DNA of 58,539 bases from an uncultured Collinsella sp. (GTDB taxonomy: Bacteria; Actinomycetota; Coriobacteriia; Coriobacteriales; Coriobacteriaceae), in the NCBI GenBank assembly GCA_902490325.1, contig CABUDJ010000002.1, positions 1-58,539 on the forward strand, written 5' to 3'. Made by a program: the position numbers and the translations under genes. Below the pieces are notes generated by a model that was given only the letters and a program-made list of their open reading frames with translations, ran no database searches and was not told where the DNA came from. Below are positions 19,155 through 27,497 of the stretch, piece by piece (within the stretch, counting starts at the first letter, position 1; every line of letters begins with the position of its first letter).

Positions 19155-20399
19155 TTACTCGTGATCTTGGTAAATCTCACGCGGAGCAAGCTCCGAATGT
19201 TTGCGTTTTAAGGTCTTGGGGGCCTTATACGTGTTGCTTTCGAAGTCGATGTACTCAGTCTGCTTGAGTAGGCGCTCGATCATCTCCTCGTGATCGAACA
19301 ACTCCCAGGCCTCATGCACGGCATCGAGTTTAGCGTGCGTCTCGGGACGACGCGGCATAAACAGCGTGCAGCAGTCGGGAGCGGCCTCAGTCGAGATATC
19401 GAACGTACCAATCTCCTCGGCGCGCGCGATGATCTCCTGCTTGTCCGAACCGATGAGAGGACGGAACACGGGAATCTTCACGGCCTCGTTAACGGCCATG
19501 ATATTCTCAAGCGTTTGGGAGGCAACCTGTCCAAGCGATTCGCCCGTCACGATGGCCTTGGCGCCCTCGATGTGTGCAATGCGCTCGGCAACCGAATACA
19601 TAATGCGGCGATACATGATCACGCGCAGGTTGCTGGGACAGGTGACCGAAATCTCACGCTGGCAGTCGCCAAACGGCACCACGTACAGGCGGCCGATCTG
19701 GACACCCGGCTCAAGCGCACGGATGATGTCCTGCACCAAATACTCGCTCGTGTCGGGCGTCTGCGGACGACCTGAGAAATGTACCGGCACGCACACCGCG
19801 CCGCGACGCGCGAGCATCCAGGTTGCCACCGGAGAATCAATACCCGACGACAGCAGCGTCACGACCTTGCCGGCAGAACCCACCGGCAGACCGCCCACGC
19901 CGCGCTCGGAGCGCGCGTACACATAAACGCTACCCTGGACCACCAGTACGTGCACCATCGCATCGGGGTCGTGCATTTGAACCTTTTTATCGGGGAAGGC
20001 CTCGCACAGCACCTCGCCCACCTGACGATTGATGTCAATCGAGGTGAGCTCATAATCGGTATTGGAGCGCTTGGCGTGCACCTTAAACGAATCGAAGGAA
20101 CCAAACTCGCGCAGCGCCTTCACGGCGGCGGCACAGTACTCCTGAGGGTCGCGATTGGTGTGATACGCCAAAGACACACGAGCAACGCCGGGAACGGTGC
20201 GAATGACACGCGCCGCCTCGTCGGCCTGATGCTCGTTAAAGGTCACGAGGATATAACCGGAAATTCGAGACACGGCATTCACGGAAAAGGCGGCCAAGGC
20301 CGCCTTGATGTTATCCATGAGGATATGCTCAAAATGTGCGCGGTTCTTACCCTTCAGTCCAACCTCGTGATAGTGGACCAGGCAGACGCGAGCCGCCAT
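19155..20399 (-). CDS. thiI: tRNA 4-thiouridine synthase ThiI
   Basis: ThiI adenylates U8 of tRNA and inserts sulfur, and can supply sulfur for thiazole synthesis. The 414-residue product has an N-terminal ferredoxin-like domain, a THUMP domain and a PP-loop ATPase domain (LLSSGIDSPVATWM). There is no C-terminal rhodanese domain, as in Gram-positive and archaeal forms. The ATG lies inside TAAATG with the rpoZ stop. It is the last gene of the unit with rpoZ and gmk. Confidence 0.95.
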   Translation of the reverse strand: MAARVCLVHYHEVGLKGKNRAHFEHILMDNIKAALAAFSVNAVSRISGYILVTFNEHQADEAARVIRTVPGVARVSLAYHTNRDPQEYCAAAVKALREFGSFDSFKVHAKRSNTDYELTSIDINRQVGEVLCEAFPDKKVQMHDPDAMVHVLVVQGSVYVYARSERGVGGLPVGSAGKVVTLLSSGIDSPVATWMLARRGAVCVPVHFSGRPQTPDTSEYLVQDIIRALEPGVQIGRLYVVPFGDCQREISVTCPSNLRVIMYRRIMYSVAERIAHIEGAKAIVTGESLGQVASQTLENIMAVNEAVKIPVFRPLIGSDKQEIIARAEEIGTFDISTEAAPDCCTLFMPRRPETHAKLDAVHEAWELFDHEEMIERLLKQTEYIDFESNTYKAPKTLKRKHSELAPREIYQDHE

Positions 20400-20681
20400 T
20401 TAGGCTTCAGCAACCTTGTGGCCGAGCGCCTTCTCGTAACGGGCCTCGTCGTAAGAGATGTCGCCGTCGACAATCTCGTCCATAGCCATCGAGATGGTGT
20501 CGGCACCGGAAAGCCCGATGGTGATGTCATCGACATCCTGGACGGCAAGCACGCGGTTGTGCTGGCCACGCAGCATGCTATTGATATCGCAGGCGCGCTT
20601 GGAGGCAAGCGAAGCGAGCAGGAAGCGGTTGTGATCGGTCTTCTCCAGAAGATCGTCAATGCAAGGCTTTACAACGGACAC
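20400..20681 (-). CDS. rpoZ: RNA polymerase omega subunit
   Basis: Omega assists assembly and stability of RNA polymerase by clamping the beta-prime C-terminus. The 93-residue product has the conserved N-terminal core (PCIDDLLEKTDHNRFLLASL and SKRACDINSM). The middle is less conserved, as in most Gram-positive omegas. The start is GTG at 20681, 5 bp after gmk. The gmk-rpoZ pairing is widespread and supports the call. Confidence 0.93.
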   Translation of the reverse strand: MSVVKPCIDDLLEKTDHNRFLLASLASKRACDINSMLRGQHNRVLAVQDVDDITIGLSGADTISMAMDEIVDGDISYDEARYEKALGHKVAEA

Positions 20682-20686
20682 GGACC

Positions 20687-21256
20687 TCAGATCCTTTCAT
20701 GCATATCGAGAACGCGAACGAGCTCATCGGTCGCGCGGTCGAGATCGTCATTAACCACGACGTCGTCGTAGCGGTCGGCAAGGGCAAGCTCATCGGCGGC
20801 GTTTGCCATACGCAGCTCAATCGTCTCGGGCGTCTCGGTACCGCGACCGACTAGACGCTCGCGGAGCACCTCAAGCGAAGGCGGCTTGATAAAGATCAGC
20901 ACGGCCTCGGGGAAACGCTCCTTCACCTGCAGGGCGCCCTGGACATCGATCTCCAAAATCAGAGATGCGCCAGAGGCGAGCTTGGATGTGACCTCGCTCA
21001 CCAACGTGCCGTAGCAGTTACCGTGGACCTCGGCCCACTCAACAAACTCACCGTTTGCCACGCGGCGGTCGAACTCCTCGCGCGTCAGAAAAAAGTAGTT
21101 GACGCCGTCGACCTCACCTTTGCGTGGTGCTCGCGTGGTAGCCGAAACCGTCAGGCCCAGGTTCGAGCGGCGCTCGCGCACACGAGTGACGAGCGTACCC
21201 TTCCCTGCGCCTGACGGTCCAGAAATCACAAAGAGCTTGGAATCCTGAGCGCTCAC
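20687..21256 (-). CDS. gmk: Guanylate kinase
   Basis: This kinase phosphorylates GMP to GDP with ATP. The 189-residue product has the P-loop SGPSGAGKGTL, the GMP-binding segment (SATTRAPRKGEVDGVNYFF) and the lid region. The start is GTG at 21256 abutting the mihF TAA; no strong ribosome site is visible, so translation probably depends on coupling to mihF. Gene order mihF-gmk-rpoZ is typical for Actinobacteria. Confidence 0.96.
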   Translation of the reverse strand: MSAQDSKLFVISGPSGAGKGTLVTRVRERRSNLGLTVSATTRAPRKGEVDGVNYFFLTREEFDRRVANGEFVEWAEVHGNCYGTLVSEVTSKLASGASLILEIDVQGALQVKERFPEAVLIFIKPPSLEVLRERLVGRGTETPETIELRMANAADELALADRYDDVVVNDDLDRATDELVRVLDMHERI

Positions 21257-21565
21257 TTATTTGGTCAGCTGCTCGAGGAGCTGCTCGCGCTGACGGACGC
21301 CGAGGCCCTGGACGCGACGGGTAGCGGAGATACCGAGCTCCTCCATGATCTTGGCGGCCTTGGCCTTGCCATAACCAGGGAGAGACTCGATGAGGGTGGA
21401 AACCTTCATGCGGGAAGCGATGGGGTCATCGGAGTTGAGCACGGACTCAAGGGACTTCTCGCCCTTCTTGATCTGCTCGCGAAGCTCAGCGCGGGCGTGA
21501 CGTGCGGCAGCAGCCTTCTCAAGAGCCTGCTTGCGCTGCTCATCGGTAAGCTGAGGGAGTGCCAT
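21257..21565 (-). CDS. mihF: Actinobacterial integration host factor (mIHF)
   Basis: mIHF is a small nucleoid-associated protein of Actinobacteria, unrelated in fold to IHF/HU, that bends and compacts DNA. The 102-residue product has a long basic N-terminal helix (QRKQALEKAAAARHARAELR) and the SLPGYGKAKAAKIMEELGI helix-two-turn-helix region. ATG at 21565 is preceded by GGAGGT, with a longer in-frame start 4 codons upstream rejected for lack of a ribosome site. Its promoter overlaps a long inverted repeat, a candidate operator. Confidence 0.95.
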   Translation of the reverse strand: MALPQLTDEQRKQALEKAAAARHARAELREQIKKGEKSLESVLNSDDPIASRMKVSTLIESLPGYGKAKAAKIMEELGISATRRVQGLGVRQREQLLEQLTK

Positions 21566-21606
21566 TCGTACCTCCAAATAGTTGGGTTATATCTGATTCA
21601 ATAATT

Positions 21607-21638
21607 GGCATTTTAGCACGTAGAACGTGCAAAATGCC
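21607..21638 (-). promoter_or_regulatory. mihF promoter within an inverted repeat
   Basis: On the minus strand an inverted repeat has arms GGCATTTTGCACG and CGTGCTAAAATGCC, with one bulged base and a 5-nt loop. Its right arm contains TGCTAAAAT, a good extended -10, 45 bp before the mihF start. Binding to the repeat would occlude the promoter, so autoregulation is plausible but inferred. Confidence 0.5.
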
Positions 21639-21701
21639 CAATCGCGGCTCCATAGGTTAGACGATACCCGCAAAAAGTGCAATATACTGCGCCCAAAGTT
21701 A

Positions 21702-21759
21702 AGCCCCTGACCTGCGATTCCACACAAAGGATGGGAAAGTTTACGCAGGCACAGGGGCT
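21702..21759 (-). other. Long nested hairpin between pyrF and mihF
   Basis: Two stacked stems, AGCCCCTG/CAGGGGCT (21702-21709 with 21752-21759) and CCTGCG/CGCAGG (21711-21716 with 21744-21749), enclose a 27-nt loop. No long T run follows on the minus strand; on the plus strand ATTTTGT follows. It may end pyr transcription or be a structured RNA. The rest of 21578-21804 has only the mihF promoter. Confidence 0.45.
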
Positions 21760-21804
21760 ATTTTGTGCTAATGAGACCCAAAAGTGGTGACTTAGGGGAA
21801 TCTT

Positions 21805-22521
21805 TTACGCGACGTTTTCGACCAGCTCGGCGACGATGGCGTCAAAGGCGGCAACCGGATCGTCGGCGCCGGTGATGGGACGGCCCACCACAATGTGGCT
21901 TGCGCCGCGCTCGATAGCCTGGGAAGGCGTCGCCACGCGGGACTGGTCGCCTAAGGCGGCGCCCACCGGACGCACACCCGGAGTCACGATCAGGGCATCA
22001 GGACCCAGCAGCTCACGCATGTCGTGAGCCTCCATCGGCGAGCACACGATGCCATCGATGCCGTTGGCCTGAGCGAGCTTTGCCAGGCGGGCGGCCTCCT
22101 CGGCCACGGGCGACTCGACGCCAATCTCGCTCAAGGCATCCTGATTCATGCTCGTAAGAACGGTGATGGCGACGAGCTTAGCGCGGTCCTCGCGCGCCTC
22201 CTCGGCACCCTCGCGGCAGGCAGCGAGCATGGCGCCCGAACCCAAACCGTGGACCGAAAGCAGATCGGCACCGGCAAGCGAGGCCGAGCGGGCGGCACCG
22301 CGAACCTGATGCGGAATATCATGGAACTTAAGGTCAAGGAAGACCTTAAAGCCCAGGTCCTTGAATGTCTTGACGATCTGGGGACCCTCGGCGTAATAGA
22401 GCGTCATGCCAACCTTGAGCCAGGCGGCATGGCCCGAAAGCTCGTGGGCAAGCTCGAGCGCACGCTCACGGTCGCAGTCGAGGGCGACGATTACGCGGTC
22501 GCGGGCATCGGTCTCTAGCAT
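21805..22521 (-). CDS. pyrF: Orotidine 5'-phosphate decarboxylase
   Basis: PyrF decarboxylates OMP to UMP, the last step of de novo UMP synthesis. The 238-residue TIM-barrel begins RVIVALDCDRERAL and has the catalytic DLKFHDIPHQV motif (Asp-x-Lys-x-x-Asp), plus phosphate-binding VTPGVRP and VVGRPIT. This is the group I PyrF typical of Gram-positives. Its start overlaps the pyrD end by 7 bp. It is the last gene of the pyr operon. Confidence 0.96.
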   Translation of the reverse strand: MLETDARDRVIVALDCDRERALELAHELSGHAAWLKVGMTLYYAEGPQIVKTFKDLGFKVFLDLKFHDIPHQVRGAARSASLAGADLLSVHGLGSGAMLAACREGAEEAREDRAKLVAITVLTSMNQDALSEIGVESPVAEEAARLAKLAQANGIDGIVCSPMEAHDMRELLGPDALIVTPGVRPVGAALGDQSRVATPSQAIERGASHIVVGRPITGADDPVAAFDAIVAELVENVA

Positions 22522-23423
22522 TCGAAAGCACCTACCAGTTCGTTGATGTCCTTTACGCCCTGGGACTCGGCCCAGGCCTCGAGCTCATGCGCGATCTTGA
22601 GCGAAGCGCACGGATCGACGAAGTTGGCCATACCGACCGACACGCAGGTGGCGCCGGCCAGGATAAACTCGGCCGCATCTTCTCCGGTCATGACACCGCC
22701 GACACCGTTGATGGGGATATCGACGGCCTGGGCAACCTCCCAGACCATGCGCACGGCGATGTGGTGGCACAGCGGGCCCGAAAGGCCGCCCTTGGGCTTG
22801 GCCACGCGGGACTTGCGGGTATGGACGTCGATGGCCATGCCCTGGATGGAGTTGATGACCGAAAGGCCGTCGGCGCCGGCAGCCTCGAGGGCCTTGGCGA
22901 TCTCGGCGACGTTGACCGGCGCCATCTTCACGAACAGCGGCTTATCGGTCACCTTGCGGCAGGCAGCCATAACGGAAGAGGCGCCCTCGGGCGTGGAGCC
23001 CATGGCGGCACCGCCGGCGGCGATATTGGGGCAGCTCACGTTGATCTCGTAGCCGGCAGCCCAGGGGCACAGCTCGACATACATCTCGAGTGCGCGGACA
23101 AACTCGTCAACGGAGTGGCCGGCAACCTGACAGATGACCTGGCAGCCGTCCTTGGAGAGCTGCTCGAGCCACGGACCGGACTCGCGAGCAAAGGCGGCCA
23201 CGCCGGGGTTCTGAAGGCCCACGGAGTTGATCATACCGCCGGGGATCTCGGCCATGCGGGGCGCGGGGTTACCGGGCCAGGGCTCGGCTGCGCAACCCTT
23301 GGTGGTGATGGCGCCCAGTTGGGAAACATCAAAGAAGTTCTGGAACTGCCAGCCGTAGCCAAAGGTACCGGCTGCGGTGTTGATGGGGTTTTGCATCTTG
23401 ACGCCGCCGAAATCGACGGCCAT
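22515..23423 (-). CDS. pyrD: Dihydroorotate dehydrogenase, catalytic subunit (class 1B)
   Basis: Class 1B PyrD oxidises dihydroorotate to orotate on FMN and passes electrons to PyrK. The 302-residue product starts AVDFGGVKMQNPINTAAGTFGYG and has NSVGLQNPG, NVSCPN and the GVGGVMTGEDAAEFI phosphate site. Class 1B is supported by pyrK directly upstream. I placed the start at ATG 23423; GTG at 23429 is also possible, since both fit a weak GTGGG site. It follows pyrK by 14 bp. Confidence 0.95.
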   Translation of the reverse strand: MAVDFGGVKMQNPINTAAGTFGYGWQFQNFFDVSQLGAITTKGCAAEPWPGNPAPRMAEIPGGMINSVGLQNPGVAAFARESGPWLEQLSKDGCQVICQVAGHSVDEFVRALEMYVELCPWAAGYEINVSCPNIAAGGAAMGSTPEGASSVMAACRKVTDKPLFVKMAPVNVAEIAKALEAAGADGLSVINSIQGMAIDVHTRKSRVAKPKGGLSGPLCHHIAVRMVWEVAQAVDIPINGVGGVMTGEDAAEFILAGATCVSVGMANFVDPCASLKIAHELEAWAESQGVKDINELVGAFEC

Positions 23424-23437
23424 GTTCACGGTACCCA

Positions 23438-24229
23438 CTAGAAGACCACCACCTTGGAAGCATCGAACACGGGGCCGCACATGCAAGCACCCTTCATACC
23501 GTCGACCGTCTCGACATTGCAGGTGTTGCAGGCGCCAAAGCCACAGCTCATCATGCGCTCGAGCGACACCTCGCAGTACGCACCGGCCTCGGCGGCAGCG
23601 GCGGCGACTTTCTTCATCATGACGGCGGGACCGCAGCTGGCGACGTAGTCGTAGCCGCCCTCGCCGAGCAGCTCGGCTGCCGGGTCGGTGCAAAAACCGT
23701 GCGTGCCCAGCGTGCCATCGTCGGTGCACACGTTAACCGTGGCGCCCAGCGCGCGGAACTCGTCGATGCCCACGGCCTTGGAAGCGGTGCCAAAGCCCAG
23801 GCACACGTCCACATCAACACTCTGCTCGGCAAGCATGCCGGCAAGGCACAGCACAGGCGGAACGCCGATGCCACCGGCGACGAGCAGGGCCTTCCTGGTG
23901 CCCTCGGGTACCATCCAGCCACGGCCACCGGGGCCCAGCAGGTTAGAGGTGGAGCCGGGGCCCATCTGGGACAAACGACGGGTATCGTCGCCCACGACGG
24001 CGTACCACAGCTCGACAGTGCCGGCCTCGGCGTCGGCGCGATAGAAGCTCAGGGGCACGCGAAGCAGCGAGGAAGCATCGCCGGGCACGGCGATGTTCAC
24101 AAACTGGCCGGGCTTGAGCGCACTTGCAAGCTTGGGGGCCGAGATGACGAGCGAGAAGATGCCGTCGGCGATCTCCCGGTTCGAGACGACCTCGAAGTCG
24201 TGCATGCGTGCAGTGGAAGGTGTGGGCAT
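23438..24229 (-). CDS. pyrK: Dihydroorotate dehydrogenase electron transfer subunit
   Basis: PyrK carries FAD and a 2Fe-2S cluster and transfers electrons from PyrD to NAD+. The 263-residue product has a ferredoxin-reductase-type FAD domain, a NAD domain (LVAGGIGVPPVL) and C-terminal cluster cysteines (CGFGACNTC, then CMC). ATG at 24229 is preceded by TTGGAGCG. It lies between pyrC and pyrD; the gap to pyrC holds a strong hairpin at 24277-24301. Confidence 0.95.
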   Translation of the reverse strand: MPTPSTARMHDFEVVSNREIADGIFSLVISAPKLASALKPGQFVNIAVPGDASSLLRVPLSFYRADAEAGTVELWYAVVGDDTRRLSQMGPGSTSNLLGPGGRGWMVPEGTRKALLVAGGIGVPPVLCLAGMLAEQSVDVDVCLGFGTASKAVGIDEFRALGATVNVCTDDGTLGTHGFCTDPAAELLGEGGYDYVASCGPAVMMKKVAAAAAEAGAYCEVSLERMMSCGFGACNTCNVETVDGMKGACMCGPVFDASKVVVF

Positions 24230-24276
24230 AGACGCTCCAATCCCCCATGCGGTTGCATGGTCCAAACGAATAGAAA

Positions 24277-24301
24277 GCGCGGCACCGCAAGGGCGCCGCG
24301 C
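24277..24301 (-). other. Hairpin in the pyrC-pyrK gap
   Basis: GCGCGGC and GCCGCGC form a perfect 7-bp stem with an 11-nt loop; TTTCTATT follows on the minus strand. This may be a partial terminator or mRNA stabiliser that adjusts expression within the operon. Confidence 0.45.
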
Positions 24302-24321
24302 ACAAAAGCGATAAGGCTATG

Positions 24322-25611
24322 CTAGCAGATGCAGCCGTCGGCAAGCGTCTGCTTACCGCCGACAAACACATCGGTGGCACGACCGGTGAGCGTGCGGCCG
24401 GCAAAACCGGAGTTCTCGGCGCGCGACTCGTAACCGTCCTCGCCAACCATCCAGGTGGCGGACGCGTCGAACACGGTCAGGTCGGCAACGGAGCCCGCCT
24501 TGACCTGAACCTGGTCGAGACCCAGGATCTCACGCGGCTTGATGGCCATGAGCTCGACCATGCGGCCCATGCTCATCTTGCCCGTGTTGACCAGCTCGGT
24601 GAGCACGAGCGACAGCGAGGTCTCGAGACCGATCATGCCAAAGGGCGCAAGCTCGAACTCGCGGGCCTTCTCCCACGGGGTGTGGGGAGCGTGATCGGTG
24701 ACGATAACGTCGACGGTGCCGTCGATGACGCCCTGACGGATGGCCTCGGCATCCTCCTCGGTACGCAGCGGCGGATTGACCTTGAGCGAGGTGTTGTAGG
24801 TCTCGTCCAGGTCGTTCTCGGTCAGGAACATGTGATGCGGGGTGGCCTCGCAGGTAACCTGAACGCCAGCGGCCTTACCGGCACGCACGATCTCCAGGCC
24901 ATGGGCGGTGGAGATGTGCTGGATGTGCAGCTTGGCACCGGTCAGCTTGGCGATCTCGATGTCGCGGGTGATCTGGAGCTCCTCGCCGGCAGCCGGCCAG
25001 CCCTCGAGAGCCAGGCGGGTCGAGACCTTGCCCTCATTGATCTGGCCGTGGCCGACCAGGTCCTCGTCCTGGCAGTGGCTCATAAAGACCTTGCCGAACA
25101 TCTTGCCGTAGTCCATGCAGCGACGGAGCATGCCTGCGCCCTGCACGCCGCGACCGTCGTCGGTGAAGGCGACGGCGCCGTGGGCGACCATATCGCCCAT
25201 CTCGGACATGGCCTCGCCCTTAAGACCGCGGGTCATGGCGCCCGACGGATAGACGCGGCAGTGGCCGACCTCGGCAGCGCGGGACTTGACAAACTCAACG
25301 ACGGTACCGTTGTCGGTAACGGGGTCGGTGTTGGGCATGGCGCACACGCCGGTAAAGCCGCCCTTGGCAGCTGCGCGGGTGCCGCTCTCAATGTCCTCTT
25401 TGACCTCGTAGCCGGGCTCGCGCAGGTGGACGTGCATGTCCACCAGGCCGGGGACGAGGTACTTGCCGGAAAGGTCGCGGACCTCGGCTCCCTCGACGGC
25501 GAGATTCTCGCCGACCTCGGCGATCTTGTCGCTGTCAATCAGGACGTCAACGACACCGTCAAGCTCGACGGACGGGTCGACGACGTGGGCATTCTTAAGA
25601 AGCAAGGCCAT
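24322..25611 (-). CDS. pyrC: Dihydroorotase
   Basis: PyrC closes carbamoyl aspartate to dihydroorotate. The 429-residue amidohydrolase has the metal-binding DMHVHLREPG motif, SHCQDED, ATPHH and VTDHAPH. This is the class I form that stands alone or binds aspartate transcarbamoylase. ATG at 25611 is preceded by GGAGGTG and overlaps the pyrB end by 17 bp; the in-frame codon 15 bp upstream lies in that ribosome site. Together with PyrB it forms the first committed steps encoded here. Confidence 0.96.
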   Translation of the reverse strand: MALLLKNAHVVDPSVELDGVVDVLIDSDKIAEVGENLAVEGAEVRDLSGKYLVPGLVDMHVHLREPGYEVKEDIESGTRAAAKGGFTGVCAMPNTDPVTDNGTVVEFVKSRAAEVGHCRVYPSGAMTRGLKGEAMSEMGDMVAHGAVAFTDDGRGVQGAGMLRRCMDYGKMFGKVFMSHCQDEDLVGHGQINEGKVSTRLALEGWPAAGEELQITRDIEIAKLTGAKLHIQHISTAHGLEIVRAGKAAGVQVTCEATPHHMFLTENDLDETYNTSLKVNPPLRTEEDAEAIRQGVIDGTVDVIVTDHAPHTPWEKAREFELAPFGMIGLETSLSLVLTELVNTGKMSMGRMVELMAIKPREILGLDQVQVKAGSVADLTVFDASATWMVGEDGYESRAENSGFAGRTLTGRATDVFVGGKQTLADGCIC

Positions 25612-26551
25612 TATCGGCACCTCCAAGCAGCAGATACAGGATAGCCATACGCACGCAGATACCGGCGTAGACCTGCTCCAGGATGACGGAGCGTTGCGGG
25701 TGGTCGGCCATATAGGAATCGAACTCGACGCCGCGGTTGATGGGGCCCGGGTGGCAGATAATCGCGTCGGGCTTCATGAGCTTCTCGCGGTCCTTGGTCA
25801 GACCGAAGAGCTTGTGGTACTCACGAATGGTCGGGAACGGGGCACCCTCGAGACGCTCCTGCTGCACGCGCAGCATGTAGACGACGTCCAGCTCGGGCAG
25901 GACGGAATCGAGGTCGCTCGTCACGTGGTCGCAGCCCAGGACCTCGGGCGCCGGCGGCAGCAGCGTGCCGGGGGCGACGGCGTAGGTCTCGCAGCCCATG
26001 ATCTTAAGGGCGGGAATCAGCGAGCCGCAGACGCGGGAGTGCGCGATATCGCCGACGACGGCGACCTTCAGACCGTGGAAGTCACCCTTGTGCTCCCAGA
26101 TGGTGTACAGGTCGAGCAGGGCCTGCGTGGGATGGTTGTGCTTGCCGTCACCGGCGCAGATGACGCTCGCGGGCGAGTTCTGCGTGACGATGTAGGGAGC
26201 ACCGGCGTGCTTATCGCGCACGACGATGCAGTCGATCTTGTAGGCGTTGAGGGTCTCGACGGTGTCGACGAGGCTCTCGCCCTTGACCGTGGAGGTCGAG
26301 GAGCCGCCAAAGTTGAGGCTGTCGGCCGAAAGACGCTTCTCGGCGAGCTCGAAGGAGCTGCGGGTGCGCGTCGAGGGCTCGTTGAACATGTTGACGATGG
26401 TCTTGCCCTTGAGCGTGGGGACCTTCTTGATGGCACGCTCGTTGACCTCGGAGAACGCCTTGGCGGTCTCGAGGATGAGCTTGATGTCCTCTTCGGAGTA
26501 CTCGGTAATGTCGATCAGGTGCTTATGGTTGAACGCCACGGTACTACTCAC
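25595..26551 (-). CDS. pyrB: Aspartate carbamoyltransferase catalytic subunit
   Basis: PyrB condenses carbamoyl phosphate with aspartate. The 318-residue product has the carbamoyl phosphate motif FNEPSTRTRSSFELAEKRL, the GDGKHNHPTQALLDLYT segment and the CHPGPINRGVE motif. No pyrI regulatory subunit is present, as in Gram-positive bacteria where control lies in PyrR. Its start overlaps pyrR by 8 bp and its end overlaps pyrC by 17 bp. Confidence 0.97.
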   Translation of the reverse strand: MSSTVAFNHKHLIDITEYSEEDIKLILETAKAFSEVNERAIKKVPTLKGKTIVNMFNEPSTRTRSSFELAEKRLSADSLNFGGSSTSTVKGESLVDTVETLNAYKIDCIVVRDKHAGAPYIVTQNSPASVICAGDGKHNHPTQALLDLYTIWEHKGDFHGLKVAVVGDIAHSRVCGSLIPALKIMGCETYAVAPGTLLPPAPEVLGCDHVTSDLDSVLPELDVVYMLRVQQERLEGAPFPTIREYHKLFGLTKDREKLMKPDAIICHPGPINRGVEFDSYMADHPQRSVILEQVYAGICVRMAILYLLLGGADNGLAS

Positions 26552-27128
26552 CTCCCAGCGGCGCGGAGCCCACGTGGGAACCCGGCGCGACGTCGTTAAT
26601 CTCGACAGCGGTGTGGCCGTCGACTTCCTTCATATATAGGTGCACGTTCTCCTCATGCGACGAGGGAACGTTCTTGCCGACAAAGTCCGGCGAGATGGGG
26701 AGCTCGCGGTGGCCGCGGTCAACGAGGACTGCCAGCTCAATGCGGCTCGGACGGCCCAGGTCCATGACGGCGTCGAGAGCGGCGCGGATGGTACGGCCCG
26801 TATACAGGATGTCGTCCACCAGCACGACGCGCTTGCCGTCGACGCTGAAGGGAATGTTGGTAGCGTGGATCGCGGGAGCGAAATTGGTCGCGTAGTCATC
26901 GCGGTAGAAGCTGATGTCGAGGCTGCCGAGCGGAACGTCGACGCCCTCGATCTCCTTGATCTCCTCGGCGAGCTTCTTTGCCAGAAGGTCGCCGCGCGTG
27001 ACGATGCCGACCAGAGCGAGGTCTTCACAGCCCTCGTTGCGCTCGAGAATCTCGTGCGCGATGCGGGTCATCGCTCGATTGACGGCGGTCTCGTCCATGA
27101 TGACCGCCTTGGGGGAAGTCGTGCCCAT
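26544..27128 (-). CDS. pyrR: Pyrimidine regulator PyrR / uracil phosphoribosyltransferase
   Basis: PyrR binds UMP or UTP and the pyr mRNA leader, favouring termination when pyrimidines are plentiful; it also has uracil phosphoribosyltransferase activity. The 194-residue product has the PRPP loop VVLVDDILYTGRTI and the conserved GIVTRGDLLAKKL segment. ATG at 27128 follows GGAAGGAG. It heads the operon and lies directly after an attenuator-like leader (27168-27264), consistent with autogenous control. Confidence 0.96.
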   Translation of the reverse strand: MGTTSPKAVIMDETAVNRAMTRIAHEILERNEGCEDLALVGIVTRGDLLAKKLAEEIKEIEGVDVPLGSLDISFYRDDYATNFAPAIHATNIPFSVDGKRVVLVDDILYTGRTIRAALDAVMDLGRPSRIELAVLVDRGHRELPISPDFVGKNVPSSHEENVHLYMKEVDGHTAVEINDVAPGSHVGSAPLGGE

Positions 27129-27167
27129 CGATCTCCTTCCTCACATGTCTTGACTGCTGACACAGTC

Positions 27168-27264
27168 AAAAAAATAGATGCCCGACCGCTTAAAGCGGAC
27201 CAGACACCCACAGGAAGGGCTGCTCTTTGGCAGCTATGTAATTCCATGTGGGTATCTCGTACCC
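27168..27264 (-). promoter_or_regulatory. pyr operon leader attenuator (PyrR-type)
   Basis: In transcription order: a GGGTA/TACCC hairpin (27250-27264); an alternative stem CCCACA/TGTGGG (27206-27253) that shares bases with it; then an imperfect GC stem (about 27177-27205) followed by seven T (27168-27174), a terminator. The first and second hairpins exclude each other, as do the second and the terminator base. A good candidate PyrR attenuator; a canonical PyrR loop could not be matched by eye. Confidence 0.7.
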
Positions 27265-27282
27265 CTTTAATGGTCATGGGAT

Positions 27283-27288
27283 AGTGTA
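27283..27288 (-). promoter_or_regulatory. Possible -10 of the pyr operon
   Basis: TACACT lies on the minus strand about 20 bp before the first leader hairpin. No convincing -35 is visible at normal spacing, so this is only a weak proposal. Confidence 0.25.
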
Positions 27289-27381
27289 GCCAACCTCGAG
27301 CTTAATTGCGAGCATTAATACAGAGCAATCCGTAAACGGAGCCCAATGCTTCATAAACCTATATATATTTGTGGGACGAGC

Positions 27382-27410
27382 TTGAAAACGCACGCACGAG
27401 CTGGCATAAT
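27382..27410 (+). promoter_or_regulatory. Upstream promoter for rpmB (consensus type)
   Basis: TTGAAA (27382-27387) and CATAAT (27405-27410) are 17 bp apart, each matching the housekeeping hexamers at five of six positions. It would give a leader of about 165 nt before rpmB. The span 27129-27579 otherwise holds the pyr leader and the second rpmB promoter; no gene was recognised. Confidence 0.6.
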
Positions 27411-27497
27411 CCCCTCTGCTGCACGCAAATCGGATCTACGTCCAGGGCCGTGGCGTGAGCACTATCGCCAAAAGAGGAGTATCTCTGTGTAGATTAC

